Source of the DNA: Stagonosporopsis chrysanthemi
Lineage: Eukaryota > Ascomycota > Dothideomycetes > Pleosporales > Didymellaceae
DNA length: 64,000 bases
Assembly: GCA_022560025.1 (NCBI GenBank)
Contig: JAFISE010000066.1
Coordinates: 102,785 to 166,784 of the forward strand
Reading direction: 5' to 3'
Shown: piece by piece, positions 12,665 to 25,744 of the stretch
How the letters are laid out: each line of letters opens with the position of its first letter
How positions within the stretch are numbered: the first letter of the stretch is position 1
The notes under the pieces: model-generated
What the model was told of the DNA's origin: nothing
The model's input: the letters and a program-made list of their open reading frames with translations, nothing else
Databases searched by the model: none
Translations under genes and position numbers: made by a program

Positions 12665-12932
12665 AGCCTAGTTCTTTAAGCCTACCTTACACTACCTGAT
12701 AACTACTTAACTTAGATCTATCTTCTAACTACTCCTTAGTATAGTCTTCTCTAAGCTTCTAGGTATAAGAAGAAAAGCTTCTACAGAGTTTAGATAGATA
12801 GTTTTAAAGTATCTTTTTATACAAGACCTATAAGAATAGAGATCTAGTTCTATAGTTTATCCTAGTACTTCTATACACCTTGTAGCAGATACCTATATAA
12901 TTTAGACCCTTCTAGCATCCTGCAGTGTTACA
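12665..12932 (+). mobile_element. Solo LTR of the gypsy-1 family in Pogo-C
   Basis: This 268-bp sequence matches both LTRs of the gypsy at 25745-36263. It begins TATAAGAATAAGCC (from TGTAAG), ends TGTTACA, and is flanked on both sides by the exact 5-bp duplication CTATA (12660-12664 and 12933-12937). Confidence 0.9.
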
Positions 12933-13800
12933 CTATAGCTTATTAAGTATAAGACTAGCTTAAAGCTTATACTATACTATATAAGAAGTAAAAGATCTTT
13001 ATAGTATAAGTGCTTAGAAGCTTAGCTAAACTATCTTCTACCTATTAACCTAGGTAGAACTTCTTTATAACAAACTAGATAGCTTGTAGTAGAAGCTATA
13101 TAAGAAGTAAAAGTGTTAAAAGCAACTTAGTAGGCAATTAGACCTGTAATAGTATTAAATATATAATAGCAGAGCTATTATATAGTTATATTAAGCTATT
13201 TAAAAGGTATAGGCGTAGATAGTAGTTACTAAAGTAGAGAAGAAAGAGAAAAAGTAAAGAAAGGTTAGAATAAAAAAGTTACTAGCTGCTAATAAGCTAT
13301 ATAAAGAGAAAATTATAGAAAAGAAGTATAAACAGTAGGTAAGAGAGAAGAAGAAGCGTACAAGGATAAAAGCAAAGTAATATTAGGCAATAGACGCCTA
13401 GAAAGCTACTAGAGCTGCTGCTAAACAGGCTAATAACACTGTAAAAGCTTTATAATTATTCTAAATAAGAAAGACTATAACCTTAAAAGCTTCTATAGTT
13501 AAACTAAAGCCTGTATATTATAGTATAAGTACTTATAGTTGCTTAAAGTCTATAACACTTTCTATAGCTACTTATAATTATACTACTTATAGTAGCTATA
13601 CTTTGACTTTATATAAATAATTTATATAAGAGATAATATTTATATAGAGATGATATTTATATAAGACTCTAGAATACTGTACTAGAATATCTTATAATAG
13701 CAACTATTATATATAGCTCTATAGCCTGGTTTTTATAATAAGCTGCAGGGCCTAGAATAGGTGTTTAGAGACTCTAGGCGTTTAGTGCACAAATATATTA

Positions 13801-14513
13801 CTGTGTCTGTGCGTGCAATACGCTGTTTTTACTAGTAGAAGTAGCAAAATTTAGCATCTTTAAAGCTAGATAACTCTTTATATAGTTAAAAAACTTAGAT
13901 ATTTTATTAGAGTTATTATAGGTTAGTTTTAAGTCTCTACAACTTTATAATAGAAGGATTCTAAAATCTTTAATACTTAAGATACTTATTTTTTTTAACT
14001 AGTAGACTAAGAAAATTTAAACTTTAGTAATAAGCTTAGATATTAAACTTTAGTGTAGTAATTAGTACACTAGCTTGAACTTTAGTATTAGCAAACATTT
14101 TATATCTTATCTACTTCTTTAGATACACTGAATTTCTCTTAAAAAGTAGTTAAGTCTTTTACAAAATAGAGTATATAAAGAACTAGATAAAATATTAATT
14201 TTTTTTAAAATAGTAGAGCTAAAGATAGTATACTTGTTACTATACTATTTAAATATCTAAGCTTATTACTAAAGTTTTACTATTCTTACTCTACTAATTA
14301 AAAAGAATAATTACTTTAAATGTTAGAAATTTTAGAAAACCTTTAATAGTAAAGTTGCAAAGACATAAAATTAACCTCTAGTAACTTTAATAAAGTATCT
14401 AAGTCTTTTAACTAGATAAGAAGTTATCTAGCTTTAAAGATGCTAAATTTTGCTACTTTTACTAGTAAAAACAGCACATTGCGCAAATCTGCGCATTGCG
14501 CGTACAGACACAG
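13801..14513. mobile_element. 713-bp foldback MITE with pogo-type ends
   Basis: The ends CTGTGTCTGTGCGTGCAA and, in reverse, CTGTGTCTGTACGCGCAA resemble the Pogo-A/B termini. The inverted similarity extends about 250 bp inward on each side, leaving a short centre. It is flanked by TA (13799-13800 and 14514-14515). The right arm carries one extra copy of a subterminal GCGCAAT-type repeat. It has no ORF, so it would depend on a pogo transposase in trans (inference). Confidence 0.85.
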
Positions 14514-14515
14514 TA

Positions 14516-15465
14516 CTGTGTCTATGCACGTAACATCTAGATCTGCGTAACGCCTAATTATAAAAACAAGCATCTATCTTTAACGCGTTATTACTTAATA
14601 ACTATAGCACTAATTATTAATACGCTTAGAGTAGTTAAAGCGTTAAAACAAGGAGAGAAACTTATATATTAAAACATTGCTAATTAGTTTAGTGTTAATT
14701 ACTTAACGCTAGCGCAGAGACACAGAGGTGTTTAGGCACCTCTAGAGGTTAAGAACTTTAACTAGTAGAAGGTTACACTATAACAAGAAGTAAAGCTTAT
14801 AAAATATATAAAAGAGCTTACTGCTTGTTATATACTTCTTACAAGAGAGATAATACAAGATTTTACATTATCTGTAGCTAAAGAACATGTAAGCAAGAGC
14901 TAGGTTGCTTAGTTTATTAACAACTACTCTATCTATCTTATCTCTTAACACTTAACAAGTATAGATGCTAATTGCTGCAATGCCAATTTATACACTAAGT
15001 ATAAGCTATACTTTAACCTACTTTAACGCAAGATTACTAATATACTTGTTTCCTTCTTACCTACTAGCTAGACTAACAATAATATAGGCCTTCCCTAGCT
15101 TTAACAGGTGTTTAATCGCTTTACTAAGACTAAGGCGCAGAGAAAGTAGTACTTTCTAATCCTTAACAGCTATAGATCCTATATAACAATAGACTTTATT
15201 AACTACTAGAATTAGAATAAAATACTCTTAGCTATCCTTCTCCTTTACTTAATCTACACACTGCAGCTGCTTAACGTAGTAATGTTTAAGCCTTTCTTAA
15301 TTGCGTACTTAAAAGAGCTTACAATACACCTTTATAATAGCTAGAGACTATTAGTAATTAAGAAGAGCAACTTCTTCTACCTATTCTAGAAGGCCTAGAT
15401 AAGCATGTTTACTTAGAGGTTAATACTTAAATCTTTTAAGGTAATAAGTATAGCACTTTTCTAAC
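14516..15465 (+). pseudogene. Pogo-B transposase, 5' part, heavily mutated
   Basis: Plus-strand similarity to the Pogo-A transposase runs from the N-terminus (about 14610) to the region following the third catalytic acidic residue (about 15450). Stops occur throughout and composition is strongly AT-rich, in contrast to the same gene's 3' end at 40057-40434. It stops where the LINE begins. Confidence 0.75.
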
Positions 15466-17436
15466 TTATATACTAAACACTAATCTTTTAAGTTTTAGGC
15501 TTTTTTTATAGAAGCTCTAAAAATCCTAGCAACTAATCTAGCTTACTATAGCTACTCTAGGAGTACTTCTAGCGTCTGCCTAGCCTCTCTGCGCAACACG
15601 CAAAGGAGCTTAATAGAATAGTAGAGCCTCTCTCTTCTTATTACATAGAGTCTCCTAACTCTAAGTCTTCTTAGTATCTTAATACCTGCGCCTTAAGACA
15701 GCTTTAGAGAGATGTGCACTACTAAGCACCCCTACTAAGCTGCTAGAACCTTACTAAGGGCGCTCTTAAACCTTAAGTCTCTAATACTGTTTAGCACTAT
15801 ATTACTAAGACTTAGTAGATTACCTAGCTATAGAATAATATTACTACTGCCTTTGCTACAGCTATAAATTAATATGTGCAGGGCTATACTAACTATAAAG
15901 AAGCTAAAATTATAGAAAAGCTATAGCAGAAAGTTATCTATACTCTAACTTTGCTCTTCTTTAGCAACTTCCCTATCAGCTTATAGTAGAGCAGCAATGC
16001 TAGCTATAGTAACTCTAGAAGCTAGGACTTAAGATAGTGCTTTTAGGCAGACGTAGCTAGAGACCCCTAAATATTAGGTAGGGGAGACAGCTAACTCTTA
16101 ATCTCTACTAGACTACAGCCTGCTTCTGCAACTAAGCTAAAAGAAGACAACTAAATATTTATAGCTATCTCTAATCTAGTTATACAACTACAAAAACCTT
16201 TACTATTTATAGTAAGGTAAGCAATCTATAAAAGTATAGAAGAAATTATTTCTAAAGATATACTTACTACCTTACCTATTAATACAGGCTAGGCAATTAC
16301 CTTAGCTAACTAGAATATCTAGTAGCAACTTCTTACTTTAGAAAACTAAGAACTTTTAATATAAGCTCTTAAAAGAGATATAGTTAGAACTCTAGAATAC
16401 TAGATTAACTACATAGTATAAGAAGTACCTAGCTCTTTTTAGACTCTAGATAGTACTAAGCTACCTACTACTACTTAGCTAGTAAAAGAAGAAGTCTGCT
16501 TATAAACAGGTAAGTAGCCTATTAGCTTTAAAATATTATAATATATAGTAAATTTAAATAGTCTTACTACTTAGATTATATTATATAAAGAGCTAATTTT
16601 CTTATTCTAGCTTTTTAGCACTAGTTAATTTTTAAAAGAAATTTATAAGTATCTAATTATATAGTAATATAACTTAGGCTGCTAGTAATACTATAATACT
16701 ACTTACTATATATAAGTAGTCTATTTTACGTATTATAGAGACAGTATAAATAGACATTAAGAGCTCTATAAAGACAACTGTCTTTATAAAGCTAAGTGTG
16801 CTAACTACTATAGCCTATACTTAGCTAGTTACTCTAACTACCTTGCTACTTCTTACTAGGTGTATAGACATATAATTAAGCCTACTATAACTAAACTAAA
16901 TACTATCTACTATATAAGCAGAGTAATATACTCGTATTTTTATAGAACAGTAAAAGAAACCTTTAACTAAGCAATGCTACTCTATAAAAACCTCTTCTAG
17001 AAGCTTTTTAAGAGATTTTAGCTGCCTACTTTCTTTCTTAGAAGTAAATACTAGACAAAGACAGTAAGATAGCTACAAACAGAATAAGCAGCGCCTTATA
17101 AGTATCTTTACCTACTGCTAGTAGAGAGAAGAGACTAAGACAAGCTACTATAGGCTGTGCAAACCTAAATATAAAGAATATCTCTGCTAACAGTCTGCTT
17201 CTATAATTACTTATTTATACTAACCTGTTTATTTTAAAGAAAGAAGATACTAGTATAAGTAATACACTACTATCTATATATTAGAATATAGTTATACACC
17301 TTCTACTTATAACAAGTAATAATAGTCTAGCTAGTAGAAAAATTAGCTCTGTATATACTAAGCTAATATTAGCAAGAGCTCTGTTAACTATATTATAATA
17401 CTAGAAGTGTTCTTCTAGAAGAGTGTAGACATTATA
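15466..17436 (+). pseudogene. LINE ORF1 (gag-like) remnant
   Basis: Between about 16140 and 17000 a mutated plus-strand frame gives TLEYQINYIVQEVPSSFQTL, then a basic region and a segment with residual CANYY and HIIKPTITKLNTI motifs. This resembles the zinc-knuckle gag-like proteins of fungal Tad/I-type LINEs. The zinc-binding cysteines are mostly lost to mutation. The stretch 15500-15900 is less clear. The assignment rests on remembered family patterns, not an alignment. Confidence 0.5.
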
Positions 17437-20400
17437 TATAACAGTTAAGCTCTGCCTAGGCCTACTTTAGTATAAGTTAAGATAGCTTGTATATAGGCAG
17501 GTACATAAGCAGCTCTGCTTACGTCAATAGTTAATGCAGTGCAGTCTTCTCTTCTCTCTATACTGTTATAGTTATAAGCCTAGGACCTTTTAGTTAATTA
17601 CTGCATTTACTCTTTAATAATACTTAATACTTAGAGTATGTTTAGCTAGGAAGTTATAGCAACTTAAGAGCAGGAATTATAAGTAGGAAAAAGGTTGTTG
17701 ATTATCTTTAGAAGACTAGACAGCTAGTTAAAGTAGCTATTTATAAAGAAGATATCTGCAGACTAGAGTAGTCTATAAGAGTATGTTAATCTAGACCTTT
17801 TACTAGAGACACTAAAGAGACTAGAAGACAAGAGACTAGTAGAGCTTAAAGTTAAGAGCTTTAGGTCTTTTCTACTAAATAAATAGATTAAGATCTTAGA
17901 CTTAATAGTAATAGAGCTTATAGTATTTAACTCTTAGGCTTAAAAATTTAACTAAGATAAAGCTAAGTAGCTTACTAAAGAAAAGGCTCTCTTTAACCTA
18001 AGCTTAGAGATTGTACAAATAATTAATATTAAGCACTTAGACTTAATTCTTAATTATGCTAACTTGTACAGCTAATTAAAGATAATAAAAAAGTACTTCT
18101 AACTATTAATTTAATAAAGAAATTATTAGCTAAGAGCTTGTTACTAAGCAGCCTGCACAAGGCTAAAGAAGGTTAATCTAGACTCTTAGTTTAATAAGTA
18201 GATAATAATTACTAGACTTTTTACAAAGGCTAATATACTAGAGATAGCTAGCAGTAGAGCTTAAGAAGAGTTTATCCTGTTTATCTATAGTCTAGATAAT
18301 AGCTAGGCAGCTAGTTAGCTATAGGAGTTTGTTAAGAAAGAGTAGAAGAAAAAAGAGTTTACACTAACTATAGACTTAATTACAGAGTTTTAGTTATATT
18401 ATTACTAAACTTGTCTAGTAGTATTAGAGCTTAGCACCTTTACTACTTTTAAGGCAGCTAAGAGCTAGGATTATAAAACTCTATAGTTAGCCTAAAAAGA
18501 TATAGCAGCCTAATAATTAGATTAAAGTATCTTAGAAACCTAGATAAGAAAGCGCTTTTATAAAGAGATTTATAGGTTTAATATATGTCTTTATATTAAC
18601 TATATAGATAGAAGAAAGAGCTAGAAGATAGATGTATCTATTTTACAGAGTTTTATAGAGCTTTAAAGCAGTCTTGCTTTTAACTTAATAGCTAATCCTC
18701 TAAAAGCAGTAGAAAAGAAGCTTAAAAAGAACAAGAATTAAACAGCTAATAAAAAAGAGTCTGTAATTAGTATAGATAGTAAATAGCTAGCTAGTAGTTT
18801 ATTGCACGTTAATATAGTACTATAGATAGTAGCTGCTCTAGAGCTATCTATCTTACTACTACTTACAAGGTAGATTTTTAACCTTAGTTTAAATTGCTAT
18901 ATTATAAATATAAAGAGATAGAACTAGATTATAAGAAAGATAAGCAAGCTAATAGACACTATATATACTAGCAGAACCTTTGTTTAGATTAAAAAGTAGA
19001 AGGAGATAACTATATAGATTAAGTTGCTAATAAAAAAAAGCTAGATAAAGCTTATATAAGTAGTGTATATGTCTAGCTACTTTACAAGCGTTATTAGGCT
19101 GTTACAGAGTTAATCTCTTAGTATCTACTTTAACTTAGGTAGAGACTGTCTATATTTAAAAAAAGGCCTTAAATATAGTCTGTTTACTCTAGTATAGAGG
19201 CAGCTATTAGCTTGTTAACATAGACAAGAACTAGAGAGCAGAGCTAGTGCTAATATTAGTATATACTACTTAGTATACAAAGTCTTTAAGAAAACTAAGA
19301 AAAGATCTTACTATTAGTTAAAAGACAACGTATTAAATATTTAGCTATATTAGCTAAAAAGTAGTTAAGTACCTAAATAATTGTATACTTAGTATAAATA
19401 TTAAAAAGTAATTAATTACTCTAATATAGAAAGACTGTAAAGTCTATATTAAAACAAAGCTCTAGAGAATTCTAAGTAAAAGAGCTTAAAGTAAGCTAGT
19501 ATTTTGTCTATTTTACTAACTTAGTATAGACCTAGTATAGCTAAGATAGAGAACTAAACACTACTATAATAAAGACCTATTAATACTCTATACTATATAC
19601 TTATATAGTAAATAGTATAAGGCCTGCTGCTTACTAGACAAGAAGTTAGGTACTCTTAAGTGTATAGTAATACGCTTACTAGCTAAGAGTAACTACTAGT
19701 TTAGTGCTAATATAATAGCTATAAGGCTTAATAGTAAGTATAGCTATTGTAAGCTGCTTTATATACTAAGGGATCTTAGTATTATTATAGAGCTTTAAGC
19801 AAAGTATTTTAAAGAGTAGAATAGACTATTAGAATAAGCTTAGAAGATAATTATAATTTATAAGAAAGTAATTAAGATTAATAGACAACTACTAATAAAG
19901 ATTTTAAATTAGTACTATTTTATAGTAGTCTATTTACTTAAAAGAATACTACTAGAAGCAATTAGATAAAAGACTTTATATAAAGTAGTATATAGATTTA
20001 AGCTGTTAGCAGCTTACTTTAATATTATAAGAGCTAGAGCCTATATACTAAATACTAAGCTAAAGTATAAAAAAAGCTTAAGTCTTGCGTACTAGTCAGA
20101 CAGCTAGTTAGCTACAACTCTACAAATATCTATAAAGTATAGATACTAAAATTAAGACAAGTTCTTAGAATAAAAGATATTATCTTTGTACTTAATAATA
20201 ATATATAGCCTGTCTATCTAGACTAATAGGCTTTAAGAAAAATAGTAATAATTCTATATATTTTAGAACTACTAGAAGAGACTAACTAAAGGTTAAGTTA
20301 CTCTTATAGTTAGTATATAGAGACTAGGGTAGAATTAGCTAGCCTAAGTAAGATACTTAAGTAAGCTATACTAAGAATATACTTTGTATATTACTAATAC

Positions 20401-22442
20401 TATAGAACACTCTAGAACTAATAACTTAAAGAAATTACTTAGAGATAGAACTTAATATAGAGCCTAAGGTAGAGCACAAGTTAAAGCCTAAGGTAGAGCC
20501 TAAGGCAGAGGTATTAAAGATACTACAAGGTTAGAAGCTTATTCTAGCTAGTAAAGAAGCACTAGATTAATAATTAAATAACGCCCTAAGATGTAAAGAG
20601 ATTAGAAGCTACTTTAGCAAGTTAAATATGCTAACAGAAATAAGGTAAAAAAAAATACTTAAGACTTACTTTATTATATTTATAGCAGCACTATAGCTAG
20701 CAGAGTTATAGAAAGCTTAGCTATACAAAGACTAGTATCTACCTCTACTTAAAAAATAAAAAGACTTTAAGAAACACTTATATAGACAAGAGTTTAAAGC
20801 TGTAGTAGCTAAAGAATTTAAGAGCTGCTAGAGTAAAAGATACTTTAAGATAATATTAGTCTTAGAAGCTAATAGTTAAGTGCTACTTTTAATGTAAGTA
20901 TTTATATATAAGTTTAATAAAGATAGACAGTTATATAAGTATAAGGCTTAACTTATTATAAAAAGAGATTTTTTAGACAACTAGAAAGATATATATATAG
21001 TAATACTAGCTGTAAAAGTGTTTAAATCTCTTATAGCTCTTATAGCAGCCTTTAGCCTTAAGGTATATTAGTATAATATACTAAATATATTTTTAAATAT
21101 ATTTTTTAATTAAATAATCTATATATAGACTGTAGAACTATATATAAAGTAGATAGGCAAGCTACTTAAGCTTAAGAGAGCTCTTTACATATTTAAGAAC
21201 GCGCTACTACTCTAATATAAGTATTTAAAGTAAACACTTATTATATTAAGTCTAAGACTAGTTTAGGACGTCTCTTGTCTATTTATTAATAAAAAACTAA
21301 TAGTCTTCTTCTATATAGAAAATATTATAGTACTAGTGCACTCTAACTATCTTGACAATTTCTATTAATTTAAGATCTGACTAGGTAATATATATAATCT
21401 AAAGAAGCTTAGAGAATTTAAGTAGTTGTTTAGTATTTAAGTTTAAAAAGATTAAATAGCAAGAACAATATAGCTAGTCTAGGACTTATTTATTAACAAG
21501 GTAGTTAAGAAGTTTAACCTAGACCTAAAGCCTAGTAGGAAATACTTAGTAGTCTTACTTATAGAGAACTCTCTAGCCTAATTAATAGAAGAGTTAAGTT
21601 ACAAGTATACTTAGCTGTACTAGCAGCTCGTTAGGTTACTAGCTTATATCTTAATATTTACTTAACTTAATATAGCACAATTGTACTTAGTACTAGCTTA
21701 GTATTTCTAGAACTCTAAGCAGAGGCATATTACTATAGTAAAGAATGTCTAGAGATACTTATATAGCACAAGGTACCTAGCAATTAGAGCAAGTTAGCAG
21801 AAAGCTAAGAGCTTATTCTTTATATAGAATAAGTCTCTCTTCTATAACGTATTTAATATAGTGTTTAATAATAATATTAAAACTTATTAATAGTTTTATA
21901 GACATTTATTTAAGCTTTATAAGATGCCTACTAACTAAAGAGCTACTTAATAATAATTAGTTACTAAATCAACTACTAAGGCAGACCTAATTACTTTATT
22001 AGCTTTAGGTAGAGAGATAAAGTAGTAGAACTGTGTGTTTTGTTATATTAAGCTTAACCTAGAGATTTAGCTAACTATCTATTATAATAATAAGTAGATA
22101 GTTAGAATAGTTAAGAAAGAAAATAAATAGTTTTATACAAAGCTAAGGTATATAGATACTTATTAGATATAAGTAAAAAAAGAAGTGTAAAACAAGTAAC
22201 TCTATATTAAGTAGTGCCTTATAGTAGAAATACTTATAAATAAACTTACTAAGTCTTTTGTAAGGCAGAAACATGCTAAGTTTATAAGGCAGCTAGAACT
22301 TAAGAATACTTACTAGCTTCTTACTACTTAGGTAGAGACTCTAGAGCTAGCAGAGCTAAAGTAGTAGCGTATTCTTAAGCCTATAAAGAGCTTTTTTAAG
22401 CTTAAGCAGCTTGCCTAGCTATTCTTTATACAGTTCTAGAGT
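17437..22442 (+). mobile_element. Copia-2: decayed copia, plus orientation
   Basis: The LTR start TATAACAGTTAAGCTCTGCC at 17437 and the following 4 kb match Copia-1 and Copia-3. Reverse-transcriptase and RNase H remnants are at about 21300-22280 (for example YIENIIVLVH near 21315). It ends without a 3' LTR, where a reversed copy begins at about 22443. The 5 bp to the left (TTATA) do not match the bases beyond the reverse copy's LTR (AAGTT), so the pair did not arrive as one insertion. Confidence 0.75.
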
Positions 22443-25400
22443 CTGTATATATATTATTAAATTAAGAGGTGTATTTAAGAATATATTTAGTATATTATAC
22501 TAATACACCTTTAGGCTTAAGGCTGCTGTTAAAGCTATAAAGAATCTAAATACTTATATAGCTAGTCTTATTATTTATATATGTTTTTAGTTGCTTTAGA
22601 AATCTTTTCTTATTATAAATTAGTCTTTGTACTTATATAATAGTCTATCTTAATTAAGATTATACTTAGATACTTATATTAAAAGTAGTACTTAACTGTT
22701 AACTTCTAAGACTAATATTATTTTAAAGTATATCTTACTTTATTAGCTTTTAAATTCTTTAGCTACTATAACTTTTAACTCTTGTCTATATAAGGCTTTT
22801 TTTATATCTTTTTATCTCTTTAGTAGAAGTAAAAGCTAGTCTCTATATAGCTAAGCTATTTATAACTCTGCTAGCTGTAGTACTACTACAAATATAATAA
22901 AGTAAGTTCTAAGTATTTTTTTTTTACTTCTTTCTTATTAGTATATCTAACTTACTAAGTTAGTTACTAATCTTTTTACATCTTAGGGTGTTATTTAACT
23001 AATAATTTAGCACGTTTTTACTAGCTAAGAAAAGCTCTTAATATTGTAGTATCTTAAATACTTCTACATTAGGCTTTACCTTAGACTCTGTTTTATGCTC
23101 TGCCTTAGGCTCTATATTAAGTTCTGCCTCTAGGTAATCTCTCTAAGTTGTTAGTTCTAGAGTGTTCTCTTGTATTAGTAATATACAAAGCATATTCTTA
23201 GTATAGCTTACTTAAGTAGCTTACTTAGGCTAGCTAATTCTACCCTAGTCTCTGTATACTAACTATAGAAGCAACTTAATCTCTTAGTTAGTCTCTTCTA
23301 GTAGTTTAAGAATATATAGGATTATTACTACTTTTCTTAAAGTCTATTAGTCTAGATAGACAGGCTATATGTTATTATTAAGTATAAAGATAAAGTCTCT
23401 TGTTCTAAGAACTTATCTTAATACTAGTATCTATACTCTATAGATATTTGTAGAGTTATAGCTAATTAGCTATCTAACTAGTATATAAGAGTTAAGCTTC
23501 TTTTTATACTTTAGCTTGTTATTTAGTATATAGGCTCTAGCTCTTATAATATTAAAGTAAGCTGCTAACAGCTTAAATCTATATACTACTTTATATAAAG
23601 TCTTTTATCTAATTGCTTCTAGTAGTATTCTTTTAAGTAAATAGACTACTATAAAATAGTACTAATTTAAAATCTTTATTAGTAGTTGTCTATTAATCTT
23701 AATTACTTTCTTATAAATTATAATTATCTTCTAAGCTTATTCTAATAGTCTATTCTACTCTTTAAAATACTTTGCTTAAAGCTCTATAATAATACTAAGA
23801 TCCCTTAGTATATAAAGCAGCTTACAATAGCTATACTTACTATTAAGCCTTATAGCTATTATATTAGCACTAAACTAGTAGTTACTCTTAGCTAGTAAGC
23901 GCAGTACTATATACTTAAGAGTACCTAAGCTCTTGTCTACTAAGCAGCAAGCCTTATACTATTTACTATATTAGTATATAGTATAGAGTATTAATAAGTA
24001 TCTATTATAGTAGTATTTAGTTCTCTTTCTTAGCTTTACTAAGTCTATACTAAGTTAGTAGAACAGACAAGCTACTAGCTTACTTTAAGCTCTTCTACTT
24101 ATAAACCTATAGAGCTTTGTTTTAATATAGACTTTATAGTCTTTTTATATTAAGTAATTAATAGCTTTTTAATATTAACACTAAGTATATAATTATTTAG
24201 GTACTTAACTGCCTCTTAGCTAATATAGCTAAATATACAATAGGCTGTCTCTTAACTAATACTAAGATCTTTTCTTTGTTCTTTTAAGAGCTTTGTATAT
24301 TAAGCAGCATATACTAATATTAGCGCTAGCTCTGCTCTCTAGTTCTTGTCTAAGTTAACAAGCTAATAGCTACCTCTATACTAGAGTAAATAGACTATGT
24401 TTAAAGCCTTCTTCTAATATACACAGTCTCTACCTAAGTTAAAGTAGATACTAAGAGATTAACTCTGTAAAAACTTAATAATACTTATAAAGAAGCTAGA
24501 GATATAGACTACTTATATAAGCTTTATCTAGCTTTGTTTTATTAGCAAGTTAATCTATATAGTTATCTCTCTCTACTCTTTAATCTAAACAAAGGTTCTG
24601 CTAGTATATATAGTATTTATTAGCGTACTTTTCTTTATTATAATCTAGTTCTATTTCTTTATATTTGTAACATAGCAATTTAAACTAAGGTTAAGAATCT
24701 ACCTTCTAAGTAGTAGCAAAGTAAATAGCTTTAAAGTAGCTATTATCTGTAGTAATATATTAATGTGCAACAATATATTAGCTAGCTATTTATTATCTAT
24801 ACTAATAACAGACTCTTTTTTATTAGCTGTTAATTCTTGTCTTTTTTACGCCTTTTTTTTACTACTCTAAGAGTATCAATATTAAGTTAGAAGCAGAACT
24901 ACTTTAAAGCTATGTAAACTTATCTTAAATAGAAACGTCTAGCTTTTAGCTCTTTATTCTAACTACTTTATTAATATCTAGATGTATATTAAATTTATAA
25001 ATCTCTTTATAAAGAGACTTTCTTATCTAAGTTCTTAAATTATTTTAAGCTAATTATTAGGCTGCTATATCTTGCTAGGCCAAGTATAGAGTTTTGTAAT
25101 CCTAGCTCTAAGCTACCTTAAGAGTAGCAAAGGTACTAAGCTCTAATAGTATTAGACAAGTTTAGCAATAATAGAACTAAAACTGTGTAGTTAAGTTTAT
25201 AGTTAGTGCAAACTTTTTTTCTTCTACTATTTCTTAACAAGCTTTTATAGCTAACTAGCTGCCTAGCTATTATCTAACCTATAAATAGACAGGATAAACT
25301 CTTTTTAAGCTCTACTACTAGCTATCTTTAGTATATTTACCTCTATAAAGAGTCTAGTAATTATTATCTACTTATTAAACTAAGAGTCTAGATTAACCTT

Positions 25401-25744
25401 CTTTAGCCTTGTGCAGGCTGCTTTGTAACAAGCTCTTAGCTAATAATTCCTTTTTCTAATTAATAGATAGAAGTACTTCTTTAGTATCTTTAACTAGCTA
25501 TACAAGTTAGCATAATTAAGAATTAGATCTAGGTACTTAATAGTAATTGTCTATATAATCTCTAGACTTAGGTTGTAAAGAGCCTTTTCTGTAGTAAGCT
25601 ACTTAGCTTTATCTTAGTTAAATTTTTAAGCCTAAGAGTTAAATACTACAAGCTCTATTACTATTAAGTCTAAGATCTTAATCTATTTGTCTAGCAGAAC
25701 AGACCTAAATCTCTTTACTTTAAGCTTTACTAGTTTCTTATCTT

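Larger units (their letters stand above)
11020..13798 (+). mobile_element. Pogo-C: heavily mutated pogo copy
   Basis: Mutated plus-strand frames follow the Pogo-A transposase from its N-terminal region (about 11220-11510) through MDKKSFVI-like sequence near 11925, NNNISLAQL near 12200, LLPYSTQTLQLLDVV near 12355 and the lysine-rich C-terminus near 13200-13450. The 3' end keeps GTGCAC before a TA at 13799-13800, a decayed right terminus. The left terminal repeat is not recognisable. It is interrupted by a palindromic insertion (11515-11895) and a solo LTR (12665-12932). All frames are closed by many stops. Confidence 0.75.
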
